NCBI GenBank assembly: GCA_002414905.1
Contig: DIAY01000212.1
Span: 52,337-116,336, forward strand
Source of the DNA: Holophagales bacterium UBA5066
GTDB taxonomy: Bacteria; Acidobacteriota; Thermoanaerobaculia; UBA5066
Length of the DNA: 64,000 nucleotides
Reading direction: 5' to 3'
The notes under the pieces were generated by a model. The model searched no databases. It had not been told where the DNA came from and worked only from the letters and a program-made list of their open reading frames with translations. A program made the position numbers and the translations under genes. Below, one piece after another: positions 33,749 to 43,693 of this stretch; positions within the stretch are counted from its first letter, which is position 1; the number at the start of each line of letters is the position of its first letter.

Positions 33749-34054
33749 ATGGCACAGACGGTCGAGAAGTCGACCGACATGGCCGCAGCCGGGATCGCCC
33801 AGGTGCGCGCCGACATCCAGAAGGACCGTAACTCGATCATCGGGGCCGCGATGGACCTCACCGACGCGCAGGCCGGCATGCTCCTGGACGAGATGCTCGC
33901 GATCCAGAAGACCAAGGCCGCGACGAAGGCGGACTGGGCCACGAAGTTCAAGGCGAAGCTCCCGGGGAAGGTCGTCGCCCGCTTCTTCCAGGTCGACAAC
34001 AAGCTCGACGTCATCGTCCACTTCCAGCTCGCCGCCGCCGTGACCCCGGTCGCC
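33749..34054 (+). pseudogene. Remnant of a small periplasmic helical protein gene
   Basis: From MAQTVEKSTDMAAAG to FQLAAAVTPVA (102 residues) the frame reads like the small secreted helical protein common in Acidobacteria that ends in KVLPPKKVARFFQIENKLD-type sequence; here it is KAKLPGKVVARFFQVDNKLD. Three defects are visible. A signal-peptide end (LTAAPAKAD) lies in frame just upstream, but the peptide itself is missing because speD stops there. The middle of the family appears deleted between DLTDAQAG and LLDEMLAIQ. No stop codon follows until 34726, deep inside the antiporter gene. Recall of the family is from memory, so a short intact variant cannot be fully excluded. Confidence 0.5.
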
Positions 34055-34193
34055 GCGCCGCTCCGCCTCACCGCGGGGCGGCGCGGCCACCGGGGCACCG
34101 CATCGGCTAACCTTCGACGGAATGCCGAGACACGCCGGGCCCTTCGTGCCGTCCCTCCTGCCGGTCGCACCTGCGACGGTGAGGCCCTAGACG

Positions 34194-36179
34194 GTGGGGG
34201 AGAGCCCCTTCCTGCGCGACCTCGTCATCGTCCTCGCGGCGTCGCTGCCGATCCTCTTCGTCTTCCAGAAGCTGCGCGTGCCGGCGATCGTGGCGTTCCT
34301 CTTCACGGGGATCCTGATCGGGCCGCACGCCCTCGGGCTCGTCGGCGACCCCGACCAGGTTCGCAGGATCGCCGAGCTCGGCGTCGTCCTGATCCTCTTC
34401 TACGTCGGTCTCGGTTTCTCGCTCCCCCGGCTGACGGAGCTGGGGAGAACGGCCGTCGTGAGCGGCATCCTGCAGATGACCCTGGCCGTCCTCGTCACCA
34501 CCGGGGTGCTCCTCTTCCTCGGGCAGGACCTCCGCCCGGCGATCTTCGGAGGGCTTCTCGTCGCGGGCTCCTCGACCGCGGTCGTTCTGCCCGTCCTATC
34601 CGCGCGGGACGAGCTCGACGCCCCGTTTGCCCGCCAGTTCCTCGGGACCTCGCTCTTCCAGGACCTCGGCGTGATCCCGCTCATCCTCCTCCTTCCGGCG
34701 CTCGCCGGCGGAACACGGGCGGGTGAGGGGCCGTCGCTCCTCGCCGTCCTCGGCCGGGTGGGCCTCGCCGTCGCAAGCGTCACGCTCCTCGTCGTGGTGG
34801 CGCGCTTCGTCGTCCCGCCGCTCCTGGACCGGCTCGTCCGAGTCGCCGGCCGGGAGACGTTCACGGCCGGCGTCGTCGTCGTGATCCTCGGGATGGTCGC
34901 GATCGCGGTCGAGGCGGGGGTCTCGGCCGCAATGGGGGCTTTCGCGGCCGGAATCGTCGTCGCCGAGAGCGAGTCGATGGCCGACGTGAGCGCGACCTTC
35001 GTGCCGTTTCGCGACATCCTGTCGAGCCTCTTTTTCGTCTCGATCGGGATGCTCCTCGACCCGGGGTTCGTCCTCTCCCGGCCGGCGCTCGTCCTCGGAA
35101 CGGTCGCGGCCGTCGTCCTCCTGAAGGTCGTTACGGCCTACCCGGCTCTCCGGGCGGCCCGCGCCGTGCCGCGGGTCGCCATCCGGGCCGCCTTCTCTCT
35201 GGCGACAGTCGGGGAGTTCTCCTTCGTCCTGGCCCTCGCAGGGATCGGCTACGGCCTCCTCGGCGAGCGCCCACAGCAGCTCTTCGTCGCCGTTTCCGTC
35301 CTGACGATGCTCTCGGCGCCGCTCCTCGTCGCGGCGGGCGCTCGCCTCGTCGGCTTCCTTCCGGATTACCTCGAAGGCGCGGGCGAGGCGCCGAGCGCCT
35401 CGGTCCTCCGGTCGGGCCACGTCGTGGTCGTTGGCTACGGCCTGAACGGGAGCAACGTCGCCCGGGTGCTCGGGGAGATCGGGATCCCGTACGTCGTCGT
35501 CGACGCCGAGGCGGACCGCGTCCTGCGCGCCCGGGCCGCGGGGGTGGAGGCGCTCCTGGCCGACGCGACCTCGCCGGCCGCGCTCGAGATCGCCGGGATC
35601 GCCCGCGCGCGGGCGATTGTCATCACCGTTCCCGACCCGGCGGCGAGCCGGAAGATCGTCCGGCTGGCGCGTTCCCGCAACCCGATGGCGAAGACGATCG
35701 TGAGGACGCGGTACATCCGGGAGGTCGACGAGCTCCGGCGCTCCGGTGCCGACGAGGTGATCCCGGAGGAGTTCGAGACCTCGATCGAGATCGTCGCGCG
35801 ACTCCTGCGCTCCTTCCACGTCCCGGGGAACCTCGTTGCGGCGCAGATCCGCATCCTGCGCGACGCGGCCTACCGCAAGCTCCGCGACCCGCTCGCACGG
35901 CCCGAGGCGGGCCGGCGGCTGTCGGCGCTCATGGCCGCGGGGACGTCGGAACTCGTCCTGATCCTTCCGGAGATGGCGGCCGTGGGACAGACGCTCGGCC
36001 AGCTCCACCTCGAGGTGGATCACGTCGCGGTGCCCGCGCTCCTTCGCGACGGAGCCCCGCTCGCGCCGCCCCCGCTCGACGTGCCGATCGAGGAGGGAGA
36101 CACGCTCCTGCTCGTCGGCGCGCACGAGGACCTCGTCCGCGCCACGAAGCGGCTCGAGGGGACGGCGCCGGAGGAATAG
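34194..36179 (+). CDS. CPA2-family monovalent cation:proton antiporter with TrkA domains
   Basis: Inner-membrane antiporter of 661 residues in the KefB/YbaL group. About twelve transmembrane helices span 1-385, with the family motifs FLFTGILIGPHALGL and GSSTAVVLPVL. TrkA-N follows at about 405-520: the Rossmann NAD-binding motif VVVGYGLNGSNVARVLGEIG and acidic VVVDAEADRV. A TrkA-C domain closes the protein (about 570-655; ending IEEGDTLLLVGAHEDLVRA). Gating of K+ or Na+/H+ exchange by nucleotide binding is inferred from the family. The start is GTG 34194 without a strong ribosome site; the upstream remnant gene overlaps only by lack of a stop. Confidence 0.9.
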   Translation: MGESPFLRDLVIVLAASLPILFVFQKLRVPAIVAFLFTGILIGPHALGLVGDPDQVRRIAELGVVLILFYVGLGFSLPRLTELGRTAVVSGILQMTLAVLVTTGVLLFLGQDLRPAIFGGLLVAGSSTAVVLPVLSARDELDAPFARQFLGTSLFQDLGVIPLILLLPALAGGTRAGEGPSLLAVLGRVGLAVASVTLLVVVARFVVPPLLDRLVRVAGRETFTAGVVVVILGMVAIAVEAGVSAAMGAFAAGIVVAESESMADVSATFVPFRDILSSLFFVSIGMLLDPGFVLSRPALVLGTVAAVVLLKVVTAYPALRAARAVPRVAIRAAFSLATVGEFSFVLALAGIGYGLLGERPQQLFVAVSVLTMLSAPLLVAAGARLVGFLPDYLEGAGEAPSASVLRSGHVVVVGYGLNGSNVARVLGEIGIPYVVVDAEADRVLRARAAGVEALLADATSPAALEIAGIARARAIVITVPDPAASRKIVRLARSRNPMAKTIVRTRYIREVDELRRSGADEVIPEEFETSIEIVARLLRSFHVPGNLVAAQIRILRDAAYRKLRDPLARPEAGRRLSALMAAGTSELVLILPEMAAVGQTLGQLHLEVDHVAVPALLRDGAPLAPPPLDVPIEEGDTLLLVGAHEDLVRATKRLEGTAPEE

Positions 36180-36298
36180 GAACCCCACCCTGCCGCGCAG
36201 ACCCGGCGGAATGTCACGAACGGGCGTTCCGTGGACTGGACGCAGCAAGCGCAGACGGAGACCGAAACCCGCCCCGGGCCCCGGCCGTACTTCACTCC

Positions 36299-39200
36299 AT
36301 GCAGCGTCTTCTCGCGACAGCTCTGTCCGCGGGTCTCCTCGCGGTCCTCCCCGTAATGCGCGCGTCCGCCCAGGGTCCCGCCGACGTCACGACCGGCCCG
36401 GACGTCACCCGGGACGCCCGCCTCCTCCGTTTCCCCGACGTCCACGGCGAAACGATCGTCTTCTCCCACGCGGGAGACCTCTGGACCGTCCCCGCCGCCG
36501 GTGGTACGGCCCGCCGCCTGACGACCGGAGACGGCCTCGAGCTCTTCCCCCGCTTCTCGCCCGACGGGAAGTGGATCGCCTTCACCGGCCAGTACGACGG
36601 GACGACCGACGTCTACGTCATGCCGGCCACCGGCGGCGAGCCGCGCCGCCTCACCTGGTACCCGTCGACGGACCAGAGCGAGCGGATGGGACCCGACAAC
36701 CTCGTCCTCGGCTGGACGCCGGACGGAAAGATTCTCTTCCGGGGCCTGCGCGGGCCGATCCGGGGCTTCGTCGGCGAGCCGTACGTCGTCTCGCCCGAGG
36801 GCGGCCCCATCGAGCGCTTCCCGCTTCCCGAGTCGGGGGCCATCAGCTTCTCGCCGGACGGCAGGAGAATCGCCTACAACCGGATTTTTCGGGACTTCCG
36901 CCCCTGGAAGCGCTACGAGGGTGGAATGGCCCAGGACGTCTGGCTGTACGACCTGGGAACGAAAGCGATCGAGAGGCTGACCGACTGGCCCGGCACCGAC
37001 ACGCAGCCGATGTGGATCGGCGGCGCGGTCTACTTCCTCTCCGACCGCGACGGCTGGAAGGGGAACCTCTGGAAGTACGACCTGACGACGAAGGCGACGA
37101 CGCGCGTCACGTCGTTCACCGGGTACGACGTGAAGTGGCCGCACGGAGGCGGAGGTGGCGGCGACTCGATCGCCTTCGAGAACGGCGGGTATCTCTACCT
37201 CCTCGACACGAAGAGCGGGCAGAGCCGCAAGGTGACGGTCGACCTCCCCGACGACCGGAAGTGGGCGCGGCCGCGCTGGGTGAAGGTGGACGACCAGATC
37301 ACCGACTTCGCCCTCGCCCCGGGTGGGAAGCGGGCCGTCCTCACCGCCCGCGGCGACGTCTTCACCGTGCCCGTGGAGAACGGCAACACGAGGGACCTGA
37401 CCCTCACGAACGGCGCACGGGAGCGCAACACCGTCTGGTCGCCCGACGGCAAGCAGATCGCGTACTGGTCCGACGCCTCCGGCGAGGAGGAGCTCTTCGT
37501 CGCGCCGCAGGACGGCAGGGGCAAGCCGGTGATGGTCGCCCCCGCGACGGGCACCTGGCACTTCCCGCCCGTCTGGTCGGGCGACTCCAGGAAGCTCGCG
37601 TATTCCGACCGGGCGATGCGCCTCTGGGTCGTCGACATCTCCGAGAAAAAGCCCCTCCTCGTCGACACCGCGACGATCCTCGAAATCTCCAGCTACGCCC
37701 TCTCGCCCGACGGGCAGTGGCTCGCGTACGTGAAGACCGTCGAGAACGATTTCCCGGTCGTCTTTCTCCGCTCGCTCGCCACCGGGAAGACCGTCCCCGT
37801 CACTTCGGCCGCCTCCCATGCCGCCGAGCCGGTCTTCGACCCCGAAGGGAAGTACCTCTACCTCCTCTCCGGCCGGGACCTCCACCCGACGCTCGGCGCC
37901 TTCGAGGCGTCGTACACCGTGAACAAGGCGACGCGTCCGTACGCGCTGCTTCTCGCCGCGGCGACGCCGTCACCCTTCGCCCCGCAGAGCGACGAGGCGA
38001 AGCTGGCCGGATCGAAGAACGAAGCCAGGGGTGAGAAGAAGCCCGACGCGGGCAAGGACGGGAAGAGGGACGGCGACGAGAAGGACGCCCCGAAGGCCGT
38101 GACGGTCAAAGTCGACCTCGAGGGCCTCGAAAGCCGGCTCGTCGCCTTCCCCGTCCCACCGGGCAACTACTTCGGCCTGAAGGCCGCGAAGGATCAGCTC
38201 TTCTGGCTTTCAGCACCGACGCTCGCGCTGACCGAGGGGGACGGCCCGCCGATGTCCGCCCTCCAGATGTACGACCTCGAGAAAAGGAAGGTCACCGACC
38301 TCTTCCCGGCCGTCGAGAACTACGACCTCGCCCCGGACGGCACCCGGCTCATCGTGAAGTCCGACGCGAAGACCTACCAGGTCGTCGAGCCGAAAGAAGG
38401 GCTCAAGCCGGGAGAAGGCAAGCTCGACCTCTCCGGCCTCCGGATGGAGCTCGATCCGCAGGCCGAGTGGCGGCAGATCTTTCTCGAAACGTGGCGCCTC
38501 TACCGCGACTTCTTCTACCTCCCCGACATGGGGAAGATCGACTGGGACGGCATCCGGAAGCGCTACGAGCCGCTCGTCGCACACGTCTCGCACCGCTACG
38601 ACCTGACCTACGTCCTCTCCGAGGTCGCCGCCGAGCTCGGCTCGGGCCACGCCTACGTCGGCGGCGGTGACGCGCCGAAGGTGGAGAAGGTCCCCGTCGG
38701 GCTCCTGGGCGCCGATCTCGCGCTCGATGCGAAGGCGGGGCGCTGGAAGATCGCCCGCATCATCCCCGGGCAGAACTGGAACGAGGCCCGGCGCTCGCCC
38801 CTGACCGAGCCGGGCGTGAACGTGAGGGAAGGCGAGTACCTCCTCGCGATCGACGGCCACGACCTCACCGCGAAGGACGAGCCGTACCGGTTCCTGGCGG
38901 GCCTCTGGCCCGCGACGTCGGCCTCCGGCCCGACACCGCGCACGATCACGCTCCTCGTCAACGCCCAGGCCGCGGCGGCCGGCGCCCGCGAGGTCGTCGT
39001 GAGGCCGATCGGAAACGAGGAGGAGCTGCGCTACGTCGACTGGGTCGAAACGAACCGAAAGAAGGTCGAAGCCGCCACGAACGGCCGCGTCGGCTACGTC
39101 CACATTCCGAACATGGGTGCCGACGGCCTCCAGGAGTTCATCCGGCAGTTCTACCCGCAGCTGCGCAAGGAGGCCCTCGTCGTCGACGTGCGTGCCAATG

Positions 39201-39709
39201 GCGGCGGCTTCGTCTCCGAGATGATCCTCGAGCGGCTCGCCCGCACCGTGAAGGGAATGGGCAATATGCGCAATGCCCGCCCCGGCCCGTACCCCACCGC
39301 CGCGTTCAACGGCCCGATGGTCGCCCTCATCAGCCCCTACTCCGCCTCGGACGGCGACATCTTCCCCTACTACTTCCGCAAGTATGGTCTCGGGCCGCTC
39401 ATCGGGAAGAGGACCTGGGGCGGTGTCGTCGGGATCCGAGGCCTGGGTGGCGGGATGGTCGACGGCGGCTACACGTTCGTCCCCGAGTTCGGCACATACG
39501 ACCTGAAATCGCATTGGATCATGGAGAACGAAGGGGTCGCCCCCGACATCGAGGTCGACAACCTGCCGGCCGACGAGCTGGCCGGAAAGGACGCCCAGCT
39601 CGAGCGCGGGATCGCCGAGGTGATGAAGCGGCTCGAGGCACACCCGCCGGTGTGGGCACCGGTACCGCCGTCGAGGGATCTGGCGAATCCGAAGGTGCCG
39701 GAGAAATAG
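36299..39709 (+). CDS. Tricorn-type S41 serine peptidase, secreted
   Basis: A 1136-residue protein with a signal peptide (residues 1-24, ending ASAQG). A WD40/TolB-like beta-propeller follows (about 40-545; [25 protein letters not shown] repeats). After it come a Lys/Asp-rich linker (about 560-600), a second beta region, the C1 helical domain (about 715-790), a PDZ domain ([20 protein letters not shown]) and the S41 core. Catalytic candidates agree with tricorn: His in GSGHAYVGG, nucleophile Ser in [15 protein letters not shown], and Glu in [12 protein letters not shown]. Processive peptide degradation in the periplasm is inferred. It has no evident ribosome site at the ATG; GTACTTCAC lies just upstream. 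A perfect hairpin follows at 39750. Confidence 0.92.
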   Translation: MQRLLATALSAGLLAVLPVMRASAQGPADVTTGPDVTRDARLLRFPDVHGETIVFSHAGDLWTVPAAGGTARRLTTGDGLELFPRFSPDGKWIAFTGQYDGTTDVYVMPATGGEPRRLTWYPSTDQSERMGPDNLVLGWTPDGKILFRGLRGPIRGFVGEPYVVSPEGGPIERFPLPESGAISFSPDGRRIAYNRIFRDFRPWKRYEGGMAQDVWLYDLGTKAIERLTDWPGTDTQPMWIGGAVYFLSDRDGWKGNLWKYDLTTKATTRVTSFTGYDVKWPHGGGGGGDSIAFENGGYLYLLDTKSGQSRKVTVDLPDDRKWARPRWVKVDDQITDFALAPGGKRAVLTARGDVFTVPVENGNTRDLTLTNGARERNTVWSPDGKQIAYWSDASGEEELFVAPQDGRGKPVMVAPATGTWHFPPVWSGDSRKLAYSDRAMRLWVVDISEKKPLLVDTATILEISSYALSPDGQWLAYVKTVENDFPVVFLRSLATGKTVPVTSAASHAAEPVFDPEGKYLYLLSGRDLHPTLGAFEASYTVNKATRPYALLLAAATPSPFAPQSDEAKLAGSKNEARGEKKPDAGKDGKRDGDEKDAPKAVTVKVDLEGLESRLVAFPVPPGNYFGLKAAKDQLFWLSAPTLALTEGDGPPMSALQMYDLEKRKVTDLFPAVENYDLAPDGTRLIVKSDAKTYQVVEPKEGLKPGEGKLDLSGLRMELDPQAEWRQIFLETWRLYRDFFYLPDMGKIDWDGIRKRYEPLVAHVSHRYDLTYVLSEVAAELGSGHAYVGGGDAPKVEKVPVGLLGADLALDAKAGRWKIARIIPGQNWNEARRSPLTEPGVNVREGEYLLAIDGHDLTAKDEPYRFLAGLWPATSASGPTPRTITLLVNAQAAAAGAREVVVRPIGNEEELRYVDWVETNRKKVEAATNGRVGYVHIPNMGADGLQEFIRQFYPQLRKEALVVDVRANGGGFVSEMILERLARTVKGMGNMRNARPGPYPTAAFNGPMVALISPYSASDGDIFPYYFRKYGLGPLIGKRTWGGVVGIRGLGGGMVDGGYTFVPEFGTYDLKSHWIMENEGVAPDIEVDNLPADELAGKDAQLERGIAEVMKRLEAHPPVWAPVPPSRDLANPKVPEK

Positions 39710-39749
39710 GCCTTCAGAGCCCCCGAGAGCTCTCCCGAAAACGTCACGC

Positions 39750-39769
39750 GGCCGGCGGAAACGCCGGCC
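39750..39769 (+). terminator. GNRA-capped hairpin after the tricorn-type gene
   Basis: GGCCGGCG and CGCCGGCC pair perfectly around a GAAA tetraloop. There is no U-tract, so termination would be weak or factor-dependent. A TATGCT -10-like element starts seven bases downstream. Confidence 0.5.
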
Positions 39770-39804
39770 GACCGGCTATGCTCGCCGTCCGAGACGACGC
39801 GACG

Positions 39805-41880
39805 ATGAGCGGCGAAATGGCCCCGATTTCCCGGATTCCCCTCGAAGAGCGCTACCGGCTCCTCCTCGGGATCTCGAACGTCCTCGGCGTGATCCGCGAT
39901 CCGGAAGAGCTCATCGCCGCACTCGCCCGCGAGCTCCACCGGATCGTCCCGTTCGACTTTCTGAGCCTCTACCTCGTGGACGCTTGCGGCGAGGGTCCGA
40001 TCTGGCACGTCTGGCGGGTCGACGAGCAGTCCGTCGTCCGCCTCCCGGAGGGTATCCCCCTCGAAGAGACCGTCGAAGCGTGGGTCACGACAAACCGGCG
40101 GACGGCCTCCTGGCCGGCCGGGGCAGAGCAACCGGCATTTCCGAGGCTCGAGGAGGCGCTCGCCCGGCACGGCGTCCGTTCGCTCTTTGCGACTCCCCTC
40201 TGTACGGTGAACCGGCCGCTCGGAGCGATGACGTTCGCCAGTCTCGGCGAGGGCGCCTACCCGGCCGAGGAGACGCGTTTTCTGTCGGTCGTCGCCGACC
40301 ACCTCGCCCTCACGATCGACGGGGCCGCGACCTTCGCGCGCCTCAGGGTCGCGCACGAGCAGCTCGCCCGGAACAGCGAGCGGCGCAAGCTCGTCATCGA
40401 GGTCGGACGGAGCGTCCTTTCGATCCTCGACCTGCAGGAGCTCCTCCGCGCCATCTCGTCAAACGTCCGAAAGGTCCTGCGGTGTGACCTCGCGAGCGTC
40501 GTTCTCGTCGATGCGGACCGGACCCAGGCCCAGCTCTACGTTCTCGACTTTCCCGAGAGCCGTGGCTTCTTCCGGGAAGGGGCCGTCGTCCCGGTAGAGG
40601 GGAGGGAGATGGAGGAGTTCCTCCGGGCCGGCCAGCCTCGCGAGGTGTCCTTCGACGGGCTGACGGGGCCGGGGATGGAGGGCGTGAGGCAGGAAGGCTT
40701 CCGGACCGGGATCGTCCTTCCCCTCCTCAGCCGGGGACGCGCCGTCGGCCTCTTCACGGTCATGAGACGCGGCGACGGGCGGTTCGACAGGGATGAGGTC
40801 GAGCTCGCCGTTCTCGTCGGGGGGCAGATCGCGACCGCGCTCGACAACGCGCTCGCCTACCGCGAGATCGCCCAGCTCAGGGACAAGCTCGCCGAGCAGA
40901 AGCTCTATCTCGAGGACGAGATCCGCAGCGAGCTCAACTTCGAGGAGATCGTCGGGCGGAGCGAGCCGCTCCGACGCGTCCTGAGGCAGGTCGAGACCGT
41001 CGCCCCGACCGGCTCGACCGTCCTGATCCACGGCGAGACCGGCTCGGGGAAGGAGCTGATCGCGCGCGCCATCCACGACCGCGGCGCCAGGAGCGGCCGG
41101 ACGTTCGTCAAGCTGAGCTGCGCAGCGATCCCCGCGGGGCTCCTCGAGAGCGAGCTCTTCGGCCACCAGAAGGGGGCGTTCACCGGCGCGATCGCGGACC
41201 GCGTGGGGCGGTTCGAGCTCGCGAACGGGGGGACCGTCTTCCTCGACGAGATCGGGGAGATCCCTCTCGAGCTCCAGCCCAAGCTCCTCCGCGTCCTGCA
41301 GGAACGCGAGTTCGAGAGGCTCGGGAGCTCGAAGACGCTCCGGACCGACGCGCGGCTCATCGCGGCGACGAACCGGGACCTCGCCGCGATGGTCGACGCG
41401 GGGACGTTTCGCGCGGACCTCTTCTACCGCCTGAACGTCTTTCCCATCCTCGTTCCCGCGCTTCGCGAGCGGCCCGAGGACATTCCGCTCCTCGTGCGCC
41501 ACTTCGTCCAGCAGCTCGGACGCCGGATGAACCGGGTCGTCGAGACGATTCCGGCCGGGACGATGTCGGCCCTCTGCCGCTACGACTGGCCCGGGAACAT
41601 CCGCGAGCTCCAGAACCTGATCGAGCGCGCGATGATCCTGACGACCGGCCCCGTCCTGCGGGTTCCCCTCGACGACCTGAAGTCGCGCGGGACGCCGGGA
41701 GCGGCCAACGGCCGCCTGCCGACCCTCGAGGAAGCGGAGCGCGAGCACATCGTCTCCGCGCTCGAGGAGACCAGGTGGGTCGTCGGCGGCCCGAACGGTG
41801 CAGCCGTACGGCTCGGCCTGAAGCGGTCCACGCTCCAGTTCCGGATGAAGAAGCTCGGAATCGACCGCCCTGCACGCTAA
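39805..41880 (+). CDS. Sigma54-dependent transcriptional activator with two GAF domains (FhlA-like)
   Basis: A 691-residue activator with a first GAF domain (about 20-160), a second GAF domain (about 190-325), and a coiled-coil linker ending in [20 protein letters not shown]. The AAA+ domain has Walker A GETGSGKE (about 409) and the sigma54-contacting GAFTGA loop (about 457); a C-terminal Fis-type helix-turn-helix ends in [19 protein letters not shown]. This is the FhlA/NorR arrangement: small molecules sensed by GAF domains trigger ATP-driven promoter opening. ATG 39805 is chosen; ATG 39778 is an alternative but sits inside a TATGCT promoter-like element. Targets are unknown; the sigma54-type promoter at 28840 is one candidate in the window. 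Confidence 0.88.
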   Translation: MSGEMAPISRIPLEERYRLLLGISNVLGVIRDPEELIAALARELHRIVPFDFLSLYLVDACGEGPIWHVWRVDEQSVVRLPEGIPLEETVEAWVTTNRRTASWPAGAEQPAFPRLEEALARHGVRSLFATPLCTVNRPLGAMTFASLGEGAYPAEETRFLSVVADHLALTIDGAATFARLRVAHEQLARNSERRKLVIEVGRSVLSILDLQELLRAISSNVRKVLRCDLASVVLVDADRTQAQLYVLDFPESRGFFREGAVVPVEGREMEEFLRAGQPREVSFDGLTGPGMEGVRQEGFRTGIVLPLLSRGRAVGLFTVMRRGDGRFDRDEVELAVLVGGQIATALDNALAYREIAQLRDKLAEQKLYLEDEIRSELNFEEIVGRSEPLRRVLRQVETVAPTGSTVLIHGETGSGKELIARAIHDRGARSGRTFVKLSCAAIPAGLLESELFGHQKGAFTGAIADRVGRFELANGGTVFLDEIGEIPLELQPKLLRVLQEREFERLGSSKTLRTDARLIAATNRDLAAMVDAGTFRADLFYRLNVFPILVPALRERPEDIPLLVRHFVQQLGRRMNRVVETIPAGTMSALCRYDWPGNIRELQNLIERAMILTTGPVLRVPLDDLKSRGTPGAANGRLPTLEEAEREHIVSALEETRWVVGGPNGAAVRLGLKRSTLQFRMKKLGIDRPAR

Positions 41881-41917
41881 GTCCTCTTCATCGGAAACAG
41901 GCCCGCCTCCCTCGCCG

Positions 41918-41957
41918 TGGCGCCAGCATGTTGGCGCGTGCCAACATGCTGGCGCCA
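41918..41957. repeat. Perfect 18-bp inverted repeat after the sigma54 activator
   Basis: TGGCGCCAGCATGTTGGC (41918-41935) and its exact reverse complement (41940-41957) are separated by GCGT. The arms themselves contain the palindromes GGCGCC and TTGGC/GCCAA. It could be a very stable terminator hairpin for the activator gene, although no T-run follows, or an operator for the efflux operon that starts about 140 bases further on. Confidence 0.85.
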
Positions 41958-42001
41958 AATGATTGGCACCGCCGGGATGGGTTCTGTCTTAGAATTAAGT
42001 T

Positions 42002-42024
42002 AAGTTGTTCTATTAGAACAACTT
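42002..42024. promoter_or_regulatory. Operator-like dyad upstream of the STAS/RND operon
   Basis: AAGTTGTTCT and AGAACAACTT are perfect inverted 10-mers around ATT, in an AT-rich island (TTAGAATTAAGTTAAG just before it) within GC-rich DNA. The arrangement suits a dimeric repressor such as TetR or MarR next to the promoter of the operon starting at 42096. No regulator gene of that kind is adjacent. Confidence 0.6.
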
Positions 42025-42095
42025 GGCGTGTCGTTCGCCGACTTGCCCGTCGCGGCATTCTCCTTGCTCACCCACCTTGCGCGAGGAGGCCGCCC

Positions 42096-42437
42096 ATGCT
42101 GAAGATCACGACCTGGACCGAGCATGAAGAAGTCTGTCTGAAGCTCGAGGGCGACCTGGTCGGTACCTGGGTTCGCGATCTCGAAGAGTGCTGGCGGTCG
42201 AACCGTTCGAAGGGCGGCGGCTCGGGGGTCTGCCTCGACCTCACGGGCGTCACGCGCGTGGACGACGCGGGTCGCTATCTCCTCGCGCTGATCCAGGAGA
42301 CCGGGGCTCGGATGGTCTCGACCGGTGTCGCGATGAAGGACCTGCTCGAGTCGATCGCCCGCGACTGGCCGCGGGCGCGGACCGAGAGCAAGGGTTGGGT
42401 TGCCCTCCCCACGGCCCGTGCGGCCGATGCGGGATGA
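42096..42437 (+). CDS. STAS-domain-like small protein
   Basis: A 113-residue protein with the STAS (anti-sigma-factor antagonist-like) fold pattern: KLEGDLVGTWVRDLEECW, then VCLDLTGVTRVDDAGRYLLALIQETGARMV, where the acidic-turn region after the strand is the usual phosphorylation or binding site. Ser is absent at that position (VDDAG), so classical SpoIIAA-like phospho-switching is doubtful. AGGAGG precedes the ATG at 42096. It is the first gene of the RND efflux operon, 56 bases before the adaptor, so a regulatory or envelope role tied to the pump is inferred. Confidence 0.75.
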   Translation: MLKITTWTEHEEVCLKLEGDLVGTWVRDLEECWRSNRSKGGGSGVCLDLTGVTRVDDAGRYLLALIQETGARMVSTGVAMKDLLESIARDWPRARTESKGWVALPTARAADAG

Positions 42438-42493
42438 AGCACCCGGAACCAGACCACGAGAAGAACAGCCGAATGAGCTCGATGGAGAAACAG

Positions 42494-43684
42494 ATGAGTG
42501 AACGCCGTCCCCTTTTCCCGGCCTTTCCGATTCTCGCCACCGCCACCGTCGTCGCGGTGCTGACCGCCGCGTGCGGCAAGGGCCCGGCTCAGCCGCCGCA
42601 GGGGCCGGCCGAGGTCGGTGTCGTCACGATGACGACCGAGAAGGTCATCCTGACGACGGAGCTCCCGGGCCGTACGTCGCCTTTCCTCGTCGCCGAGGTC
42701 CGCCCGCAGGTGAACGGTCTCCTTCGTGAGAGGAGCTTCGAAGAAGGCTCCAGCGTGAAGGCGGGCGCGCTCCTCTACCAGATCGACCCGGCTCCCTACC
42801 AGGCCGCGTTCGAACAGGCGAAGGCGTCGCTCGCGATGGCCGAAGCGAACCTCCCGGCCGCTCGTGCGCGCGCCGCACGACTCAAGGGGCTGGTCGAGAT
42901 TCGCGCCGTCGGGCAGCAGGACTACGACGACGCCGCAGCGGCGGCGATGCAGGCCGAGGCGGGCGTCGCGGCCGCGAAGGCGACCGTGGAGAGCGCGCGG
43001 ATCAACCTGTCCTACACGCCGATCCGCGCACCGATCTCCGGCCGGACGGGCAAATCGAGCGTGACCGTCGGCGCGCTCGTGACGGCGTACCAGCCGGTTC
43101 CCCTCACGGTCGTCCAGCAGCTCGACCCGATCTACGTCGACGTGACGCAGTCCTCCGTCGAGCTCCTCCACCTTCGGGAAGGATTCAGGAGCGGAGGCCT
43201 CACCCGGAACGACGCCTCATGGAGCAAGGTCAAGCTCGTCCTGGAGGACGGGACGACCTACCCGCGGGAAGGGAAGCTCAAGTTCCGCGACGTGACGGTC
43301 GACCCGACGACCGGGTCCGTCAGCCTCCGCATGGTCTTTCCGAACCCCGACGACCTTCTCCTTCCGGGGATGTTCGTCCGCGCGATCGTCGAAGAAGGTG
43401 TGATCAAGGACGCGATCCTCGTTCCCCAGCAGGGCGTCACCCGCGATCAGAAGGGACACCCCTACGCCCTCGTCGCCGGCAAGGACGGGAAGGCCGAGCA
43501 GCGGATGCTGACGCTCGACCGGGCTATGGGCGACCGCTGGCTCGTCACGAAGGGGCTCGCCACGGGCGACCAGGTCATCGTCGACGGTCTGCAGCGGATA
43601 CGCCCCGGAGCCGACGTGAAGACGGTGCCGTTCACGGCGCCGGCCAGCTCCGGGCCCGGCACGGCAGCCCCGGCGGCGAAGTAG
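42494..43684 (+). CDS. acrA: RND efflux periplasmic adaptor (AcrA/MexA family)
   Basis: Lipoprotein adaptor of 396 residues that bridges an inner-membrane RND pump and an outer-membrane channel. A lipobox LTAAC ends the signal peptide (about 15-28). The lipoyl half-motifs RPQVNGLLRERSFEEGSSVK and TPIRAPISGRTG flank an alpha-helical hairpin (FEQAKASLAMAEANLPAARA). The C-terminal beta-barrel and membrane-proximal domains end in GLQRIRPGADVKTVPF. ATG 42494 with GGAGAAA just upstream is chosen; in-frame ATGs at 42473 and 42482 are alternatives. It is second in a four-gene operon. The symbol is used at family level only. Confidence 0.93.
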   Translation: MSERRPLFPAFPILATATVVAVLTAACGKGPAQPPQGPAEVGVVTMTTEKVILTTELPGRTSPFLVAEVRPQVNGLLRERSFEEGSSVKAGALLYQIDPAPYQAAFEQAKASLAMAEANLPAARARAARLKGLVEIRAVGQQDYDDAAAAAMQAEAGVAAAKATVESARINLSYTPIRAPISGRTGKSSVTVGALVTAYQPVPLTVVQQLDPIYVDVTQSSVELLHLREGFRSGGLTRNDASWSKVKLVLEDGTTYPREGKLKFRDVTVDPTTGSVSLRMVFPNPDDLLLPGMFVRAIVEEGVIKDAILVPQQGVTRDQKGHPYALVAGKDGKAEQRMLTLDRAMGDRWLVTKGLATGDQVIVDGLQRIRPGADVKTVPFTAPASSGPGTAAPAAK

Positions 43685-43693
43685 GGAGGCGCG

